A stretch of 64,000 nucleotides of DNA, taken from Botryococcus braunii (Eukaryota; Chlorophyta; Trebouxiophyceae). This document shows positions 39,004 through 49,261 of the stretch, piece by piece. Under the pieces are notes generated by a model that did no database searches, had not been told where the DNA came from, and saw nothing but the letters and a program-made list of their open reading frames with translations. A program made the translations under genes and the position numbers. The stretch spans positions 57,501 through 121,500 of the forward strand of contig MVGU01001203.1 of assembly GCA_002005505.1 (NCBI GenBank). The letters run 5' to 3'. Each line of letters opens with the position of its first letter. Position 1 is the stretch's first letter.

Positions 39004-42000
39004 ATGACTTCTAAGAAGAAGAGTCAGTCATCTAGTGGAACCTCTGCGTCTGTGAGTGAGACCACTACCTCAACACCTGTGAGAGAGCCTTGCACTCCCA
39101 GCACATCCAGGGGAGAAGGTGATGAGTTGCCAAAGGTGATTCCTACACTTGTGAAGGTACATATCAAGCTAAAAGAAAAGGGACACAACATTATGATTTG
39201 GAAGAATGCGTACCTTGCAGCAAATGAGGCCAAGGGATCACTGCCTGCAGTACTTGAGGACATGCCTGGGACCACGCATGATGCTGCAGCACTGCTGTTG
39301 CTGTATGAATCTGTACCCGAAGAGTGGCACGGGGAATTATCTGATTTATCCTCTGCATATGTTGCATATGAATATATCTGTAGGAAGTTCATTGGGGGTT
39401 ATAATCTCCAAGCCAACATGGACTGGCTGTTGGAGATGAGTCAGGGGATGAAGCACGACGAGACCATTTCCCAATATGTGAGTCGCATGCTGAATCTGAA
39501 GGCATGTCTTCAGAGGAATAATCATCCTCTTCTGGATAGCTTTGTAGCTACCCAAATTGTGCAGGGTCTACCTGAAGCAGCCAAGGAGACAGGCAGCCTG
39601 TCAACAGCAGCAGGGACCCCACTCAACAAGCTGGCAGACCTGCTGAGGACCACAGCCGTTGCTCTGGGGTTTGATGAGACTGCCCCACGTCAGCCACGAG
39701 TTTTGGCTAATCCTCAGGGCAGCAACAGAGTCAGCACCCCTGGAGCATTCAGTGGAGCCAGTCCTTCGCCCTCAACCGGACAGTCTGATTCCAAGGGAGT
39801 TTGCAACTACTGCAATAAAAAGGGCCATTATTGGAGAGACTGCAGAAAGAGGCGCAGGGACGAGGAGACACAGAGGAACGTGGTGGCAGCTGTCCAACAG
39901 CTGCAAGGCATGTGGCCTCAGGGCCAGCCATCTATGGGTGGACACCATCCCCCAGTAGCCCAACTGGCCCATCATGGTGCAGATGCCTTCCCTGCTTGGT
40001 TTCAGCCTCCTGCTCCACCTCCACCTCCTCCTGAAGGTATGCTGTACACAATATCTCACAATGTCCTGGACAGTACGATCAGTAAACCCCTGCAGCACTC
40101 CTGGCTGGTTGACAGTGGGGCCTCGGTCCACCTAGTAAATGACGTGGCATTGCTGCATAACCCTATCATCCATGCCAAACCAATTCCCCTGCACTTGGCC
40201 ACCTCTGGTGCCACTGGGTGTATTATTGCATCTGGGTCAGTCTGCATTTTGAGCCCGCAACGCATTCCCCTCTGGATCCATCATGTGCAGTGTGTCCCTT
40301 CAGCTACCACCAACATCCTGTCAGTATCTGCTGCCCTTAGGGATGGTGCAGTATTCCAAACAGACAATGTGGGTGCCTTTTCGTATGTCAGTGGACCAAA
40401 CCACTGGAGAGCTCAGGTCACTGCAGAGATGGGACTGTACTACATTCATAGTGTAGTTGCAGTGAGAGGAACCAGCACATCAAAGCATGCAGCCAGTGCA
40501 ACCAAACAGCTAAAATCCAGTATCTTATCACACAGCTGTGCCAAACGTTACTTGTGGCATAGCAGAATGGGACACCCTGGAGAAACGTGGATGCAGCGTC
40601 TTGCTAAGGAGAACCTTGTGACTGGGATTGACACCTCCCTCTCTCCCTGCACTGATTGCCCGGTACACTGTGAAGCGTGTATTGAAGGAAAGACTGCCAG
40701 ACCCTCTTTCGGAATCAGTACCAGACCTGCCTTGGAACCTCTGGATCGAGTACACATAGATACTGTGGGTCCTATTACACCTGCAGCCATTACTGGTGAA
40801 CGTTTGTGGGTTACTGTACTGGATGAAGCCTCTCATTGGAAAGCAGTTATTCCAGTAAAGTCCAAAGACACCATCAGTGCAGCTGTCAGGGACTTACTTG
40901 TTTACTGGCAGACGCAACGAAAAACCACTGTGAAGTGTGTCAGATGTGACAGAGGAACTGAATTTGTTAATGCCCGGTTCAAGGAGTTCTGTGCCTCCCA
41001 GGGGACTAAGCTGGAGACCTCTGCCCCGTACACCCCACAGCAGAATGGAGCAGCTGAACGAGCCAACCGAACCCTGAAGGAAAGAACCCGGACTATCCTG
41101 AGCTTTGCTGCTGCCAGTCCCACCCTCTGGAAAGAAGCCCTGGAGACAGCATGCACCCTGCTTAACATGGGCCCAAGCACAGGCAGGGACCTTACCCCCT
41201 TTGAATTGTTCTGGGGATATAAGCCTGATGTCTCACTCCTGCGCACATGGGGTTGTCTTGCATATGTGCATATCCCAGATGTCCAGAGGCCAGTCTTTGC
41301 ACCAAAAACTGTGCCAGGAATGCTCACCGGTTATTCAGCCTCCTCCAAAGCCTATCGGATATACATGGGTGGGGGTATATGGCGAGAGAGCAGAGATGTC
41401 ATCTTTGTGGAGCATCTCAGAGGGGCCTCTCGTGTTGGTCTCAGTGTGACTCCTGCTCAGTCTGAGGAATTTCTGTCCCCTGTTCCCTCTGAACCCAGCA
41501 CTACCAAACAGCACCCAGAGCCAGTTAAGGTATCCTGTGGAGACGACAGTGAGGCAGAGATCCAGGACTCATCAGTTGAGACAGTGCATCCACACGTTTC
41601 CCAGGAAGACACAGACTCAGAATGTCCAGGACCCTCTGGGAAGGCTGAGCCCGAGCCTGACCCCCAGAGATCCACTGCTCCCGCGGAGATCCGAAGGACC
41701 ATCGAAGCAGCTCTGGACCTGGCCCGCGGCTCTCATTCGGACTCTGGACTACAGCAACAAATGATGCGAGCTCAAGAGTCTCTCAGACCGACCAGCCTGG
41801 AAAATTTCAATTTGGCTGCTGATGGGCTAACAAGAGCCCAGAGGCATGAGCAACGAACACTTGCAAGAGAACTCCTGCTGTCACAGGAGGTGGGAGAGAG
41901 CAGAGACAAAGTGGGGCTAACAGAAAGTGACACACAGTCACAGGGACCAGGGGAAGTGCAGATAGATGGGTGCCAGTCTGAGAGCCCTGATTTTCATGTT

Positions 42001-42551
42001 AGTGATGAGAGGGGGGCAGCCACAATCATGACTGCAAATGGTCCCAGGGAGCTGAGTTGCACGGGTGGGTCCTGTCCAGTGAATGAGCTTCATGTCAGTG
42101 GTGGGACTTGTGTGGAAACATCTGGCACTCCCCATCAGTGGCGTGGACTGCTAGGGGAAGGTGGTGACAGCCACAGTCCTGAGAAGAGTCATTCCACTCT
42201 CTCGGAAACAGCCAGAAATGTCTGTGCGAGCAGTACTGGGTCAGCATCCCAGTACTTGTGTGAGAGCCGAGAAGAGGAGGTGAATCAGGTGCACGTACAA
42301 TGTGTGGTACCACCAAATTACAAGTGCAGCCTGAGAGGTACCTGTGTATGGGAGAAGGATGTCAGGGATGAGAGGTCACAGTCTCTTGTGACACAACGTG
42401 GAAGTCAGAGACATACAAGTCAAGAAAGGGAGGGGAAGCAAAGGGGCGACCAGAGCCCACCTCCCTCTGCCTGTGAGAGCCCTCAAGAGCCTGAGCTTGA
42501 GAGGATGTGTAAGAGTGTGGATGTGGAGGTGAACCGGAAGCTCAGACAATG
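39004..42551 (+). CDS. Copia-2 gag-protease-integrase, interrupted by gypsy-F
   Basis: The preferred start MTSKKKSQSS is at 39004. Order: gag, zinc knuckle CNYCNKKGHYWRDC (about 267-280), protease VDSGASVH (Asp about 370), GAG-pre-integrase LWHSRMGHPG .. CEACIEGK, integrase core Asp586, Asp649, Glu685 (D,D-35-E), C-terminal GYSASSKAYRIY, then a long, polar, unstructured linker of over 350 residues before RT. The frame is cut by gypsy-F at CAATG (42547-42551) and runs on spuriously to 42612. The rest is at 46069-47920. Confidence 0.95.
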
Positions 42552-42715
42552 TGTAACGACCGGGATTCGTACCCGGGACTGCGAGGTCCCTCGGAGGAAT
42601 CCTACCAACTAGGCCGGGTGTGCCACGTGCCTAAAAGGTACGATCGGTATTTATCGGCATTGCTCAGCGGTTAAGTAGGGCTCCGACTATCGGACATCGC
42701 CCGATAGTCGTTACA
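42552..42715 (-). repeat. LTR-G (164 bp), outer left end of gypsy-F
   Basis: On minus it starts TGTAACGACTATCGG and ends CCGGTCGTTACA, preceded by a polypurine-like CTAAGAGGGGGAGAAA (42716-42731). Its sequence differs from LTR-F although both begin TGTAACG. Its 3' end can fold a tRNA-like T-arm: CCGGG, a 7-nt TACGAAT loop, CCCGG. Confidence 0.7.
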
Positions 42716-42978
42716 TTTCTCCCCCTCTTAGACCACAATCGTCCTCGATTGTGCCTGGGAACGGAGAATTGGTGGATGGTCCACGTGCCCATACACGTGG
42801 GTGGTGGTTGGTGAGTGAGCCCATGGATAAGGACTGTCCGTTAAGGAGGGTCCGTTGGAAGATAGCGTCCGGATGTTACGGCCTGGAATCCCATCCCCCT
42901 TGTGGGCAGGCGCGTCGCACCGCGTGATCGCAACGCGAGAGGAAAATGGGTTTCCTGCTCGCCGATACCAAAAACAAA
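42716..42978 (-). other. Internal non-coding stretch with PBS, between LTR-F and LTR-G
   Basis: On minus this begins eight bases after LTR-F with TGGTATCGGCGAGC (42957-42970), the PBS also used by gypsy-C and gypsy-D, and ends with the polypurine tract of LTR-G. No coding potential. It looks like the body of a tiny, non-autonomous (TRIM-like) element whose two LTRs do not match. Confidence 0.6.
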
Positions 42979-43148
42979 TGTAATGATCTAGGAAATTCAC
43001 GAAGACAAAGGCTAGATGCAAGATCTAAGACAAAGGCTCGTGTGAGAATGACCTCACACAGGTGCATACCGAGTCGTATGCACCCTCGTGGTCGAAGACC
43101 ACGTGAGACCCGTATCCGACGGGTGGACGTATCCGGAAGTACGTTACA
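42979..43148 (-). repeat. LTR-F copy 1, inverted
   Basis: 170 bp, minus orientation: TGTAACGTACTTCCGG .. CTAGATCATTACA. It appears identical to 43435-43604 and, inverted, to 45894-46063. Confidence 0.95.
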
Positions 43149-43423
43149 TTTCTCCCCCTCTTAGCTAGCCGAGCTCCTGGGAGGCTAACAAAGGGTGAGT
43201 GTGGAAGGCTCACTGTAACACATCCACAAGATGGTGAGCTGATGAGCGACGACCCGAAGACACCAAGCCCGAGGACTTGGGTTCGAACTTGCCTTGGGTG
43301 TACTGAGTAATAAGCCCGCAGTGAACGGGGTAACGCCGGCCACAGGCCAAACGCCACTGATTCGAAGAGCTAAGTCACTACAGCAGTAAGACACAGCTTA
43401 TGCTGGGACCCGAGGGAGTGGGC
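43149..43423 (-). repeat. Inverted copy of the gypsy-F 3' UTR
   Basis: 275 bp, the reverse complement of 45619-45893, including the polypurine tract CTAAGAGGGGGAGAAA next to LTR-F copy 1. Short ORFs of 69-110 codons in both copies are mirror images and not genes. Confidence 0.95.
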
Positions 43424-43434
43424 CAAAAAACAAA

Positions 43435-43604
43435 TGTAATGATCTAGGAAATTCACGAAGACAAAGGCTAGATGCAAGATCTAAGACAAAGGCTCGTGTG
43501 AGAATGACCTCACACAGGTGCATACCGAGTCGTATGCACCCTCGTGGTCGAAGACCACGTGAGACCCGTATCCGACGGGTGGACGTATCCGGAAGTACGT
43601 TACA
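43435..43604 (-). repeat. LTR-F copy 2, inverted
   Basis: 170 bp minus-orientation LTR; 43605-43646 then repeats 42 bp of the inverted 3' UTR before the strand switch at 43646/43647. Confidence 0.95.
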
Positions 43605-43648
43605 TTTCTCCCCCTCTTAGCTAGCCGAGCTCCTGGGAGGCTAACAGC

Positions 43649-44146
43649 CGAGGTCTTACACCTGCGGAAATCAACTATGCCACTGGGGAACAAGAGCTCC
43701 TGGCTGTGGTGCACGCCCTCACTGTCTGGCGCTGCTACCTTGAAGGTGCTCCTGAGTTCCGGGTCGTCACAGACCACAAAGCCATCACCTACTTGGACTC
43801 GCTTCCTACCCTTAGCCGACGTCAAACACGATGGGCTGAGTTCCTTTCCAGGTTCCACTTCCGTTGGGATCATGTTGCTGGCAAGTCCAATGTGGTAGCT
43901 GATGCCCTCAGTCGTCACCCTGCCCTCGGCAGTGATTACACTCCACCGTGTGGCTTTGTCAATGCCATTGTGGCATCTGGGGTCTTAGCACCCCCTGACT
44001 CTCCCTGTCTACCGAGTCCATCCCTATCTGCCGTCCTCCGTTCCGGTGTGACTTCAGGGGGGGAGAGCCCACGAGCCTGTCATGGAAAGACAAGTTCGTG
44101 CAAGGTTATTCTGTGGACCCATGGTTCCAGGATGCTGACAACTTGA
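43649..44146 (+). pseudogene. Gypsy-F RNase H fragment
   Basis: Starts abruptly at the inversion junction inside RNase H: RGLTPAEINYATGEQELLAV, VVTDHKAITYLDSLPTLSRR, VAGKSNVVADALSRHP. The first part of RNase H and all of RT, protease and gag are absent. It loses frame near 44090-44100, where the integrase ORF takes over. Confidence 0.9.
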
Positions 44147-45501
44147 AGGGTCTCCTCTCACATGAGGGTCTCTTCCTACACGACGGCAAAGTTGCCGTAC
44201 CCGATGCATTTGGGTTGCGAACCCTTCTCCTTAAGGAAATGCATGACAGCCCATACGCTGGACACCAAGGTGTTCGGAAGACCCTGAAGCTCATAACCCG
44301 CCATTACTGGTGGCCTTCTATGACTCAGGAAGTGGAGAGGTATGTCACCACATGCCATCTGTGCCAAAAGAACAAAGCCAGGAACCTCAAACCAGCTGGT
44401 CTCCTGCAACCTCTGGGCTTACCCTTGGCTCCTTGGCATACAGTCACGATGGACTTCATCACGCAACTACCGTCCACAGAGCGCGGCCACGATGCCATCT
44501 TCGTCATCGTGGACAAACTCTCCAAGATGGTCCATCTGGTGCCAACCACGTCGCGAGCGACAGCGGAGCAAACGGCACGCCTGTACGTTGACAACGTATG
44601 GAAGTTGCATGGGGTCCCCCAAGTGATAGTGTCTGACAGAGATCCACTCTTCACCAGCCACTTCACCAAGGCTTTGTGCGAGATACTCGGTACCAAACAG
44701 GCCATGTCCACTGCCTACCACCCTCAAACGGATGGTCAGACAGAAAGGACCAACCGGGTACTGGAAGACATGCTACGCATGTACGTGTCGTCCAGCCAAA
44801 CTGACTGGGACACCAAGTTGTCCTGCGCCGAGTTTGCTATCAACAACGCAGACCATGAAAGCACAGGAACTACTCCATTCATGCTCAACTACGGGCATCA
44901 TCCATACCTCCCAGCCACGCTCCTACCCAACCTACGGGTTCCGAGCGCAGCCGGCTTCGTTCAGCGCATGCAGCGTTTGATCAATGAAGCTCGGATGGTA
45001 CACCGAGTAGCCACCAACCGACAGGCACAGGCAGCCAACACAAAACGTAGGGATCTCCAGTTCTCACCAGGGGATTGGGTCCTTCTGTCCTCCAAGGACC
45101 TACGTTTTAAGCAAGGCACTCCAAAACTCCTCCCTCGCTGGGTAGGTCCATTCCAAGTCCACAAGCGCATTGGCAAACAAGCTTATGAGCTAGTTCTGCC
45201 TGCACGCTGGAGAATACATGATGTCTTTCATATATCCAAGTTGGAACCCTACCGTAGGGATGGATCAGTTCAACCACCGCCTCCAGCGGAACTTCTCCTT
45301 GGAGAAGAGGAATACGAGGTGGACTCCATCGTAGCCCACCGTCGTGTCAATTCTCGAAATCCCGCCAAGTACGAGTACCTCGTCCAGTGGACAGGTCACT
45401 CTCCGGAACACAATACTTGGGAACCACAAGGGAATTTGACCAATGCTCCTGAAGTGCTCAAGAGGTACTGGGACACAGTCGGTCGCAACGCACCGACATA
45501 G
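44098..45501 (+). CDS. Gypsy-F integrase with chromodomain
   Basis: 467 codons, open to TAG at 45501. Zinc domain HDSPYAGHQGVRKTLKLI .. CHLCQKNK; core TMDFITQLP, VSDRDPLFTSHF and DGQTERTN (three acidic residues present); C-terminal GPFQVHKRIGKQAYELVLPA and HDVFHISKLEPY; chromodomain YEVDSIVAHRRV, YEYLVQWTGHSPEHNTWEP. It is one frameshift away from the RNase H fragment. Closest in layout to the integrases of gypsy-C and gypsy-D. Confidence 0.9.
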   Translation: MQGYSVDPWFQDADNLKGLLSHEGLFLHDGKVAVPDAFGLRTLLLKEMHDSPYAGHQGVRKTLKLITRHYWWPSMTQEVERYVTTCHLCQKNKARNLKPAGLLQPLGLPLAPWHTVTMDFITQLPSTERGHDAIFVIVDKLSKMVHLVPTTSRATAEQTARLYVDNVWKLHGVPQVIVSDRDPLFTSHFTKALCEILGTKQAMSTAYHPQTDGQTERTNRVLEDMLRMYVSSSQTDWDTKLSCAEFAINNADHESTGTTPFMLNYGHHPYLPATLLPNLRVPSAAGFVQRMQRLINEARMVHRVATNRQAQAANTKRRDLQFSPGDWVLLSSKDLRFKQGTPKLLPRWVGPFQVHKRIGKQAYELVLPARWRIHDVFHISKLEPYRRDGSVQPPPPAELLLGEEEYEVDSIVAHRRVNSRNPAKYEYLVQWTGHSPEHNTWEPQGNLTNAPEVLKRYWDTVGRNAPT

Positions 45502-45893
45502 GAGGTTCACCAGCGGCCTTGAGCCCCCGCGCCTGCGGGAGGGTCGTGGTTATTTAGCCGCATACTCGAGTGCACCGAGTATCCTTCCGACTTGCAGGTC
45601 AAGTGCTAGCCTTCCTACGCCCACTCCCTCGGGTCCCAGCATAAGCTGTGTCTTACTGCTGTAGTGACTTAGCTCTTCGAATCAGTGGCGTTTGGCCTGT
45701 GGCCGGCGTTACCCCGTTCACTGCGGGCTTATTACTCAGTACACCCAAGGCAAGTTCGAACCCAAGTCCTCGGGCTTGGTGTCTTCGGGTCGTCGCTCAT
45801 CAGCTCACCATCTTGTGGATGTGTTACAGTGAGCCTTCCACACTCACCCTTTGTTAGCCTCCCAGGAGCTCGGCTAGCTAAGAGGGGGAGAAA
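45502..45893 (+). other. Gypsy-F 3' UTR and polypurine tract
   Basis: Non-coding; 45619-45893 is the partner of the inverted copy at 43149-43423. It ends CTAAGAGGGGGAGAAA before LTR-F. Confidence 0.85.
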
Positions 45894-46063
45894 TGTAACG
45901 TACTTCCGGATACGTCCACCCGTCGGATACGGGTCTCACGTGGTCTTCGACCACGAGGGTGCATACGACTCGGTATGCACCTGTGTGAGGTCATTCTCAC
46001 ACGAGCCTTTGTCTTAGATCTTGCATCTAGCCTTTGTCTTCGTGAATTTCCTAGATCATTACA
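45894..46063 (+). repeat. LTR-F copy 3, outer right end
   Basis: 170 bp in plus orientation, ending CATTACA next to the duplicated CAATG. Confidence 0.95.
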
Positions 46064-46068
46064 CAATG

Positions 46069-47920
46069 TGAGAAACCTCCGGACTATGGATGCTTCCCGG
46101 GAGGTACCTGTGTTTGGGAGGAAGATGTGAGCGTGCGAGGCAACAAGTTGAGCAGTGCGAGGTGCGAATCCAAGAGAGAGAGAAGCATGAGAGAAAGCTC
46201 TGATACCACTGAGAGAAAAGCTAGCTGTAGTGCGGCGAGTGTCAGTGGAAGAGTAGTGGGTTCTGAGGGTGCAACCAACGATTCTCCCAAGGGTAAGGGA
46301 GAGGAGGGGAAGCACACTGGTGTTAGATTTGGTAAAATCCATGTTCCCTCTAATTTAAGAGAAGCTCAGATGTCTCCTCAGTGGGAATACTGGAAGGCTG
46401 CTATGCAAGAAGAGCAGAATTCATTAGACACCCATGAGGTTATGGAATATGTTCCCAGACCTCATGGGCATAAGGTAATACCAGTTCACTGGATTTTCTC
46501 AGTGAAAATGGATGCACATGGCAATGTGTTGAGATTCAAGGCAAGATTGGTTGCTCAGGGTTGTCGACAAATTCCTGGAGTAGATGTCATGGAGGTCTTT
46601 GCACCAACCAGCAGCTATGGAGCTAGGAGAACCTTGTTAGCTGTGGCTGCTAGGGAAGGTTATGAGATTCACCAGGTAGATGTTAAGACAGCCTTTCTCA
46701 ATGGTGAGCTGGAGGAAGAAGTGTATGTAACGCAACCTCCTGGATTTGAGAATGGTGATCGCAATACCGTGTGTCGACTCAAAAAGGCACTGTATGGCCT
46801 AAAGCAGGCCCCACGTGCCTGGCACAAAACCCTTAATGACAAACTTGAAGTCATGGGGTATGAGGTGTGCAAGAGTGATGATGGAGTTTATGTGAGATGC
46901 TCTGAAGATGGGGGTAAATCCTACGTGCTAATTTATGTAGATGATCTCTTGATTGTATCCAAGGGCATGTCAGAGGTGGAGAGAGTGAAAGAGCTTCTCA
47001 AGAAAGAATTCACCATCCACGATCTAGGGGAAGTGAAGGATTTCTTAGGTTGTCAAGTCATGAGAGATAGAGAGAAGGGGTTAATCTCCTTGAGTTGCAT
47101 TCCTAAGATAGATGCACTTGTGGAGAAGTTTGGTCTTGATCTTGAGTCAGTTGGGCCCGATACCCCAATGACAAAAGATTTTGTAATGTCTCAGATGCCT
47201 GCACCAAAGGATGAGAATGATAGTATTGGTGCTGGGAGTGTTCTGCCTCCTGGTCATCGATACTGTGAGTTAGTAGGGTCACTACTCTACATAGCTAACA
47301 CCACTCGTCCTGATATATCCCAGGCTGTAGGAGTTCTGTCGAGGTACAGGATGTCACCCATAACAGCACACTGGAATGAAGCAATCCGTGTGTTGAAATA
47401 TCTTAAGGGAACCCGAGACCTGGTTCTGATCCTTGGTGGAAAAGAAACAGAGTTGGAGGGATATGTTGATGCTGATTACGGTGGGGATCAAGACCACCGT
47501 TTCTCCACCACCGGCTTCGTTCTCACTGTGTTTGGAGGAGCAGTTGTGTGGGGAAGTAAAAAGCAATCTGCTGTGGCTACTTCCACAGTAGAAGCAGAAT
47601 TCATGGCAGCAAGTGCTGTTGTGAAGGAAGCTAATTGGCTGAGGGGATTCCTAGAGGAAATTGGTGTGTTTCCCTGGATAGTGAAGATACATTGTGATAA
47701 CCAAGGGTGCATCAATCACCTCAGGAATCCAGTGTATTCTAAACATACCAAGCACATTGCAATCAGCTGTCACTTTGCACGTGAAGCTATTGCAAAGGGG
47801 CAGGTTGACTTCAAATACATTCAGTCTGCCAGAAATGTGGCTGACATCTTCACTAAACCTCTAGTAAGATTAGTGTTTCAGGGTCATAGAAACTCACTGG
47901 GTCTTGCCAAGTTCTGGTGA
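46069..47920 (+). CDS. Copia-2 RT-RNase H
   Basis: Resumes the copia-2 frame at the CAATG duplication, reading CEKPPDYGCFPGGTCVWEED. RT: NLREAQMSPQWEYWKAAMQE, HWIFSVKMDAHGNVLRFKAR, FLNGELEEEVYVTQPPGF, LYGLKQAPRAWH and the active site LIYVDDLLIVSK. RNase H: GYVDADYGGDQDHRFSTTGF, TSTVEAEFMAA, HCDNQGCINHL, SARNVADIFTKPL. It is intact to TGA at 47918-47920. A CVWE(K/E)DV block occurs both here and just before the insertion, a small internal duplication. Confidence 0.95.
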
Positions 47921-47921
47921 G

Positions 47922-47938
47922 GAAAAGGCAAGGGGAAG
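47922..47938 (+). promoter_or_regulatory. Polypurine tract of copia-2
   Basis: GAAAAGGCAAGGGGAAG abuts the 3' LTR start TG at 47939. Confidence 0.8.
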
Positions 47939-48630
47939 TGTTATATTGGATGAGTTATTTATGCCTTTCCCTCAGTGGAGTAATAGTGGCTATTCCGTCA
48001 GTGACAATAATAAATGACTAATATGGGCGAAACTACAAAGACTTAGCGGTTAGGAACAATTTGAATGAAGATAAAGATAACGCAAGTTACAGACACGTTT
48101 AGTGCAGGAAGGTAGTGGTGCTAGCACGGAGAGGCAAGGCACTTGTTTGGGACTTCACAAGCACTCCGGGTGTTTCCTTAAAGTTGCCCAATCAGTCCTT
48201 GATTGTTCATGTTCTAGACTCTACTCTTCGTCACACAGTAGAGCGAACTTTGACTCACACCCTCCGTGCCGCCACTGCACAGGTAACGTGATGGTGAATA
48301 GATTGGGAGATTTGAGGCTTTGTTGACCTTAATATTTCGTGTTATGTGTATGTGCTTGGCTATCTTATCATCGGACAATGAGATTGATCCTTTCTGAGTA
48401 CGTACCAGTTAGGATAGTTTGAATTCCGTTGTTAAGAGAGAGCAAGTGAGCAATTGTAATACACTTGTTTGGGACTTCACAAGCACTCCGGGTGTTTCCT
48501 TAAAGTTGCCCAATCAGTCCTTGATTGTTCATGTTCTAGACTCTACTCTTCGTCACACAGTAGAGCGAACTTTGACTCACACCCTCCGTGCCGCCACTGC
48601 ACAGGAATACGCCAAGTCCATAACCTAACA
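47939..48630 (+). repeat. 3' LTR of copia-2
   Basis: 692 bp. The duplicated exon lies at 48140-48282 and 48462-48604, the intron-like spacer at 48283-48461. Two single-base differences from the 5' LTR were noticed. Confidence 0.95.
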
Positions 48631-48635
48631 AAGAC

Positions 48636-49005
48636 CTTATCAAGCACCACGCCAGACATTGCAGGCGGGGAAGGAAGTTGCCCCCGCGAGAGACATCAAG
48701 AGGAGATAGCAGCCGCCCACACCAACATTATGCGCGCCCAAGAGCGCCAGAAAAGAGTATACGCTCAGAAGCTGAAGCCCACCAAGCGTGGACGCGAGAT
48801 TGAAGAAGGGCTACGTAACCTACAGCCTGGAGACTTAATAGCCGTCAAAATTCGAAAGAAGCACAAGTTGGCCCCACCCTTTGTGGGCCCCTTCATCTTC
48901 AAGGAGTACTACGACGACAGCACGCTTGTTATCCAAAATTCTAAAGGAAAGATGTGGAGGAAATCCATCCACACTATTGGAAAGTACCATCACGACCGCC
49001 GTTAA
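48636..49005 (+). pseudogene. Gypsy-B integrase C-terminal end
   Basis: Continues the pol frame from 37694 through the AAGAC duplication: LSSTTPDIAGGEGSCPRERH, AQERQKRVYAQKLKPTKRGR, LQPGDLIAVKIRKKHKLAPP and FVGPFIFKEYYDDSTLVI. This is the SH3-like C-terminal domain of Ty3/gypsy integrases; there is no chromodomain. With the core missing upstream, the integrase is not functional. Stop TAA at 49003-49005. Confidence 0.9.
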
Positions 49006-49261
49006 AATCCAGCCTGAGAGTTGGCTTGAGAACAAACAAGCAATAGAATGTTATTGAGAATCATACAAGACTGAAAGACATGAACAATAGCAACTTTTTA
49101 AATAAAGGAGTTGTGCCTCCCTGTGGAGGACAAGCTGCACTTGAGACACCTGCATGATGTACCTTATGCTCGGACAATCGTACCTTATCTTTATAACCAA
49201 GCACCAGAAAGACGTTTCACAGTCTTTCTCTCCTTTTAGGGGGGGGAAAGCACGCTACATA
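49006..49261 (+). other. Gypsy-B 3' UTR and polypurine tract
   Basis: Non-coding, AT-rich. TTTTAGGGGGGGGAAAG at 49234-49250 is the polypurine tract, followed by CACGCTACATA and the 3' LTR. AAGCACGCTACA recurs after the LTR. Confidence 0.7.

Larger units (their letters stand above)
42552..46063. mobile_element. Gypsy-F, rearranged element with inverted ends
   Basis: 3512 bp between CAATG duplications (42547-42551, 46064-46068), starting TGTAACGACC and ending CATTACA. From left: LTR-G in minus orientation (42552-42715), a minus internal stretch with PBS, LTR-F minus (42979-43148), an inverted 3' UTR (43149-43423), a second LTR-F minus (43435-43604), 42 bp of inverted 3' UTR, then plus-strand RNase H-integrase-chromodomain (43649-45501), 3' UTR and LTR-F plus (45894-46063). 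Both outer ends are therefore 3' LTR ends. Confidence 0.85.
37695..48630 (+). mobile_element. Copia-2 retrotransposon
   Basis: Ty1/copia element, TSD AAGAC at 37690-37694 and 48631-48635. LTRs 692 bp each with about two differences. The internal part is 6.0 kb plus gypsy-F (42552-46063 and a CAATG duplication). Ignoring gypsy-F, the polyprotein is open throughout, so this copy was probably intact until recently. It sits in the integrase region of gypsy-B. Confidence 0.95.

Noticed and set aside
42571..42600. A genuine tRNA gene in LTR-G
   Set aside because: Only a T-arm and a partial D-loop resemblance; no acceptor stem pairing or clear anticodon arm.
43025..43394. Minus-strand ORFs of 69-110 codons, mirrored at 45648-46017
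   Set aside because: Both lie in the inverted 3' UTR and LTR-F; similarity comes from the inverted duplication.
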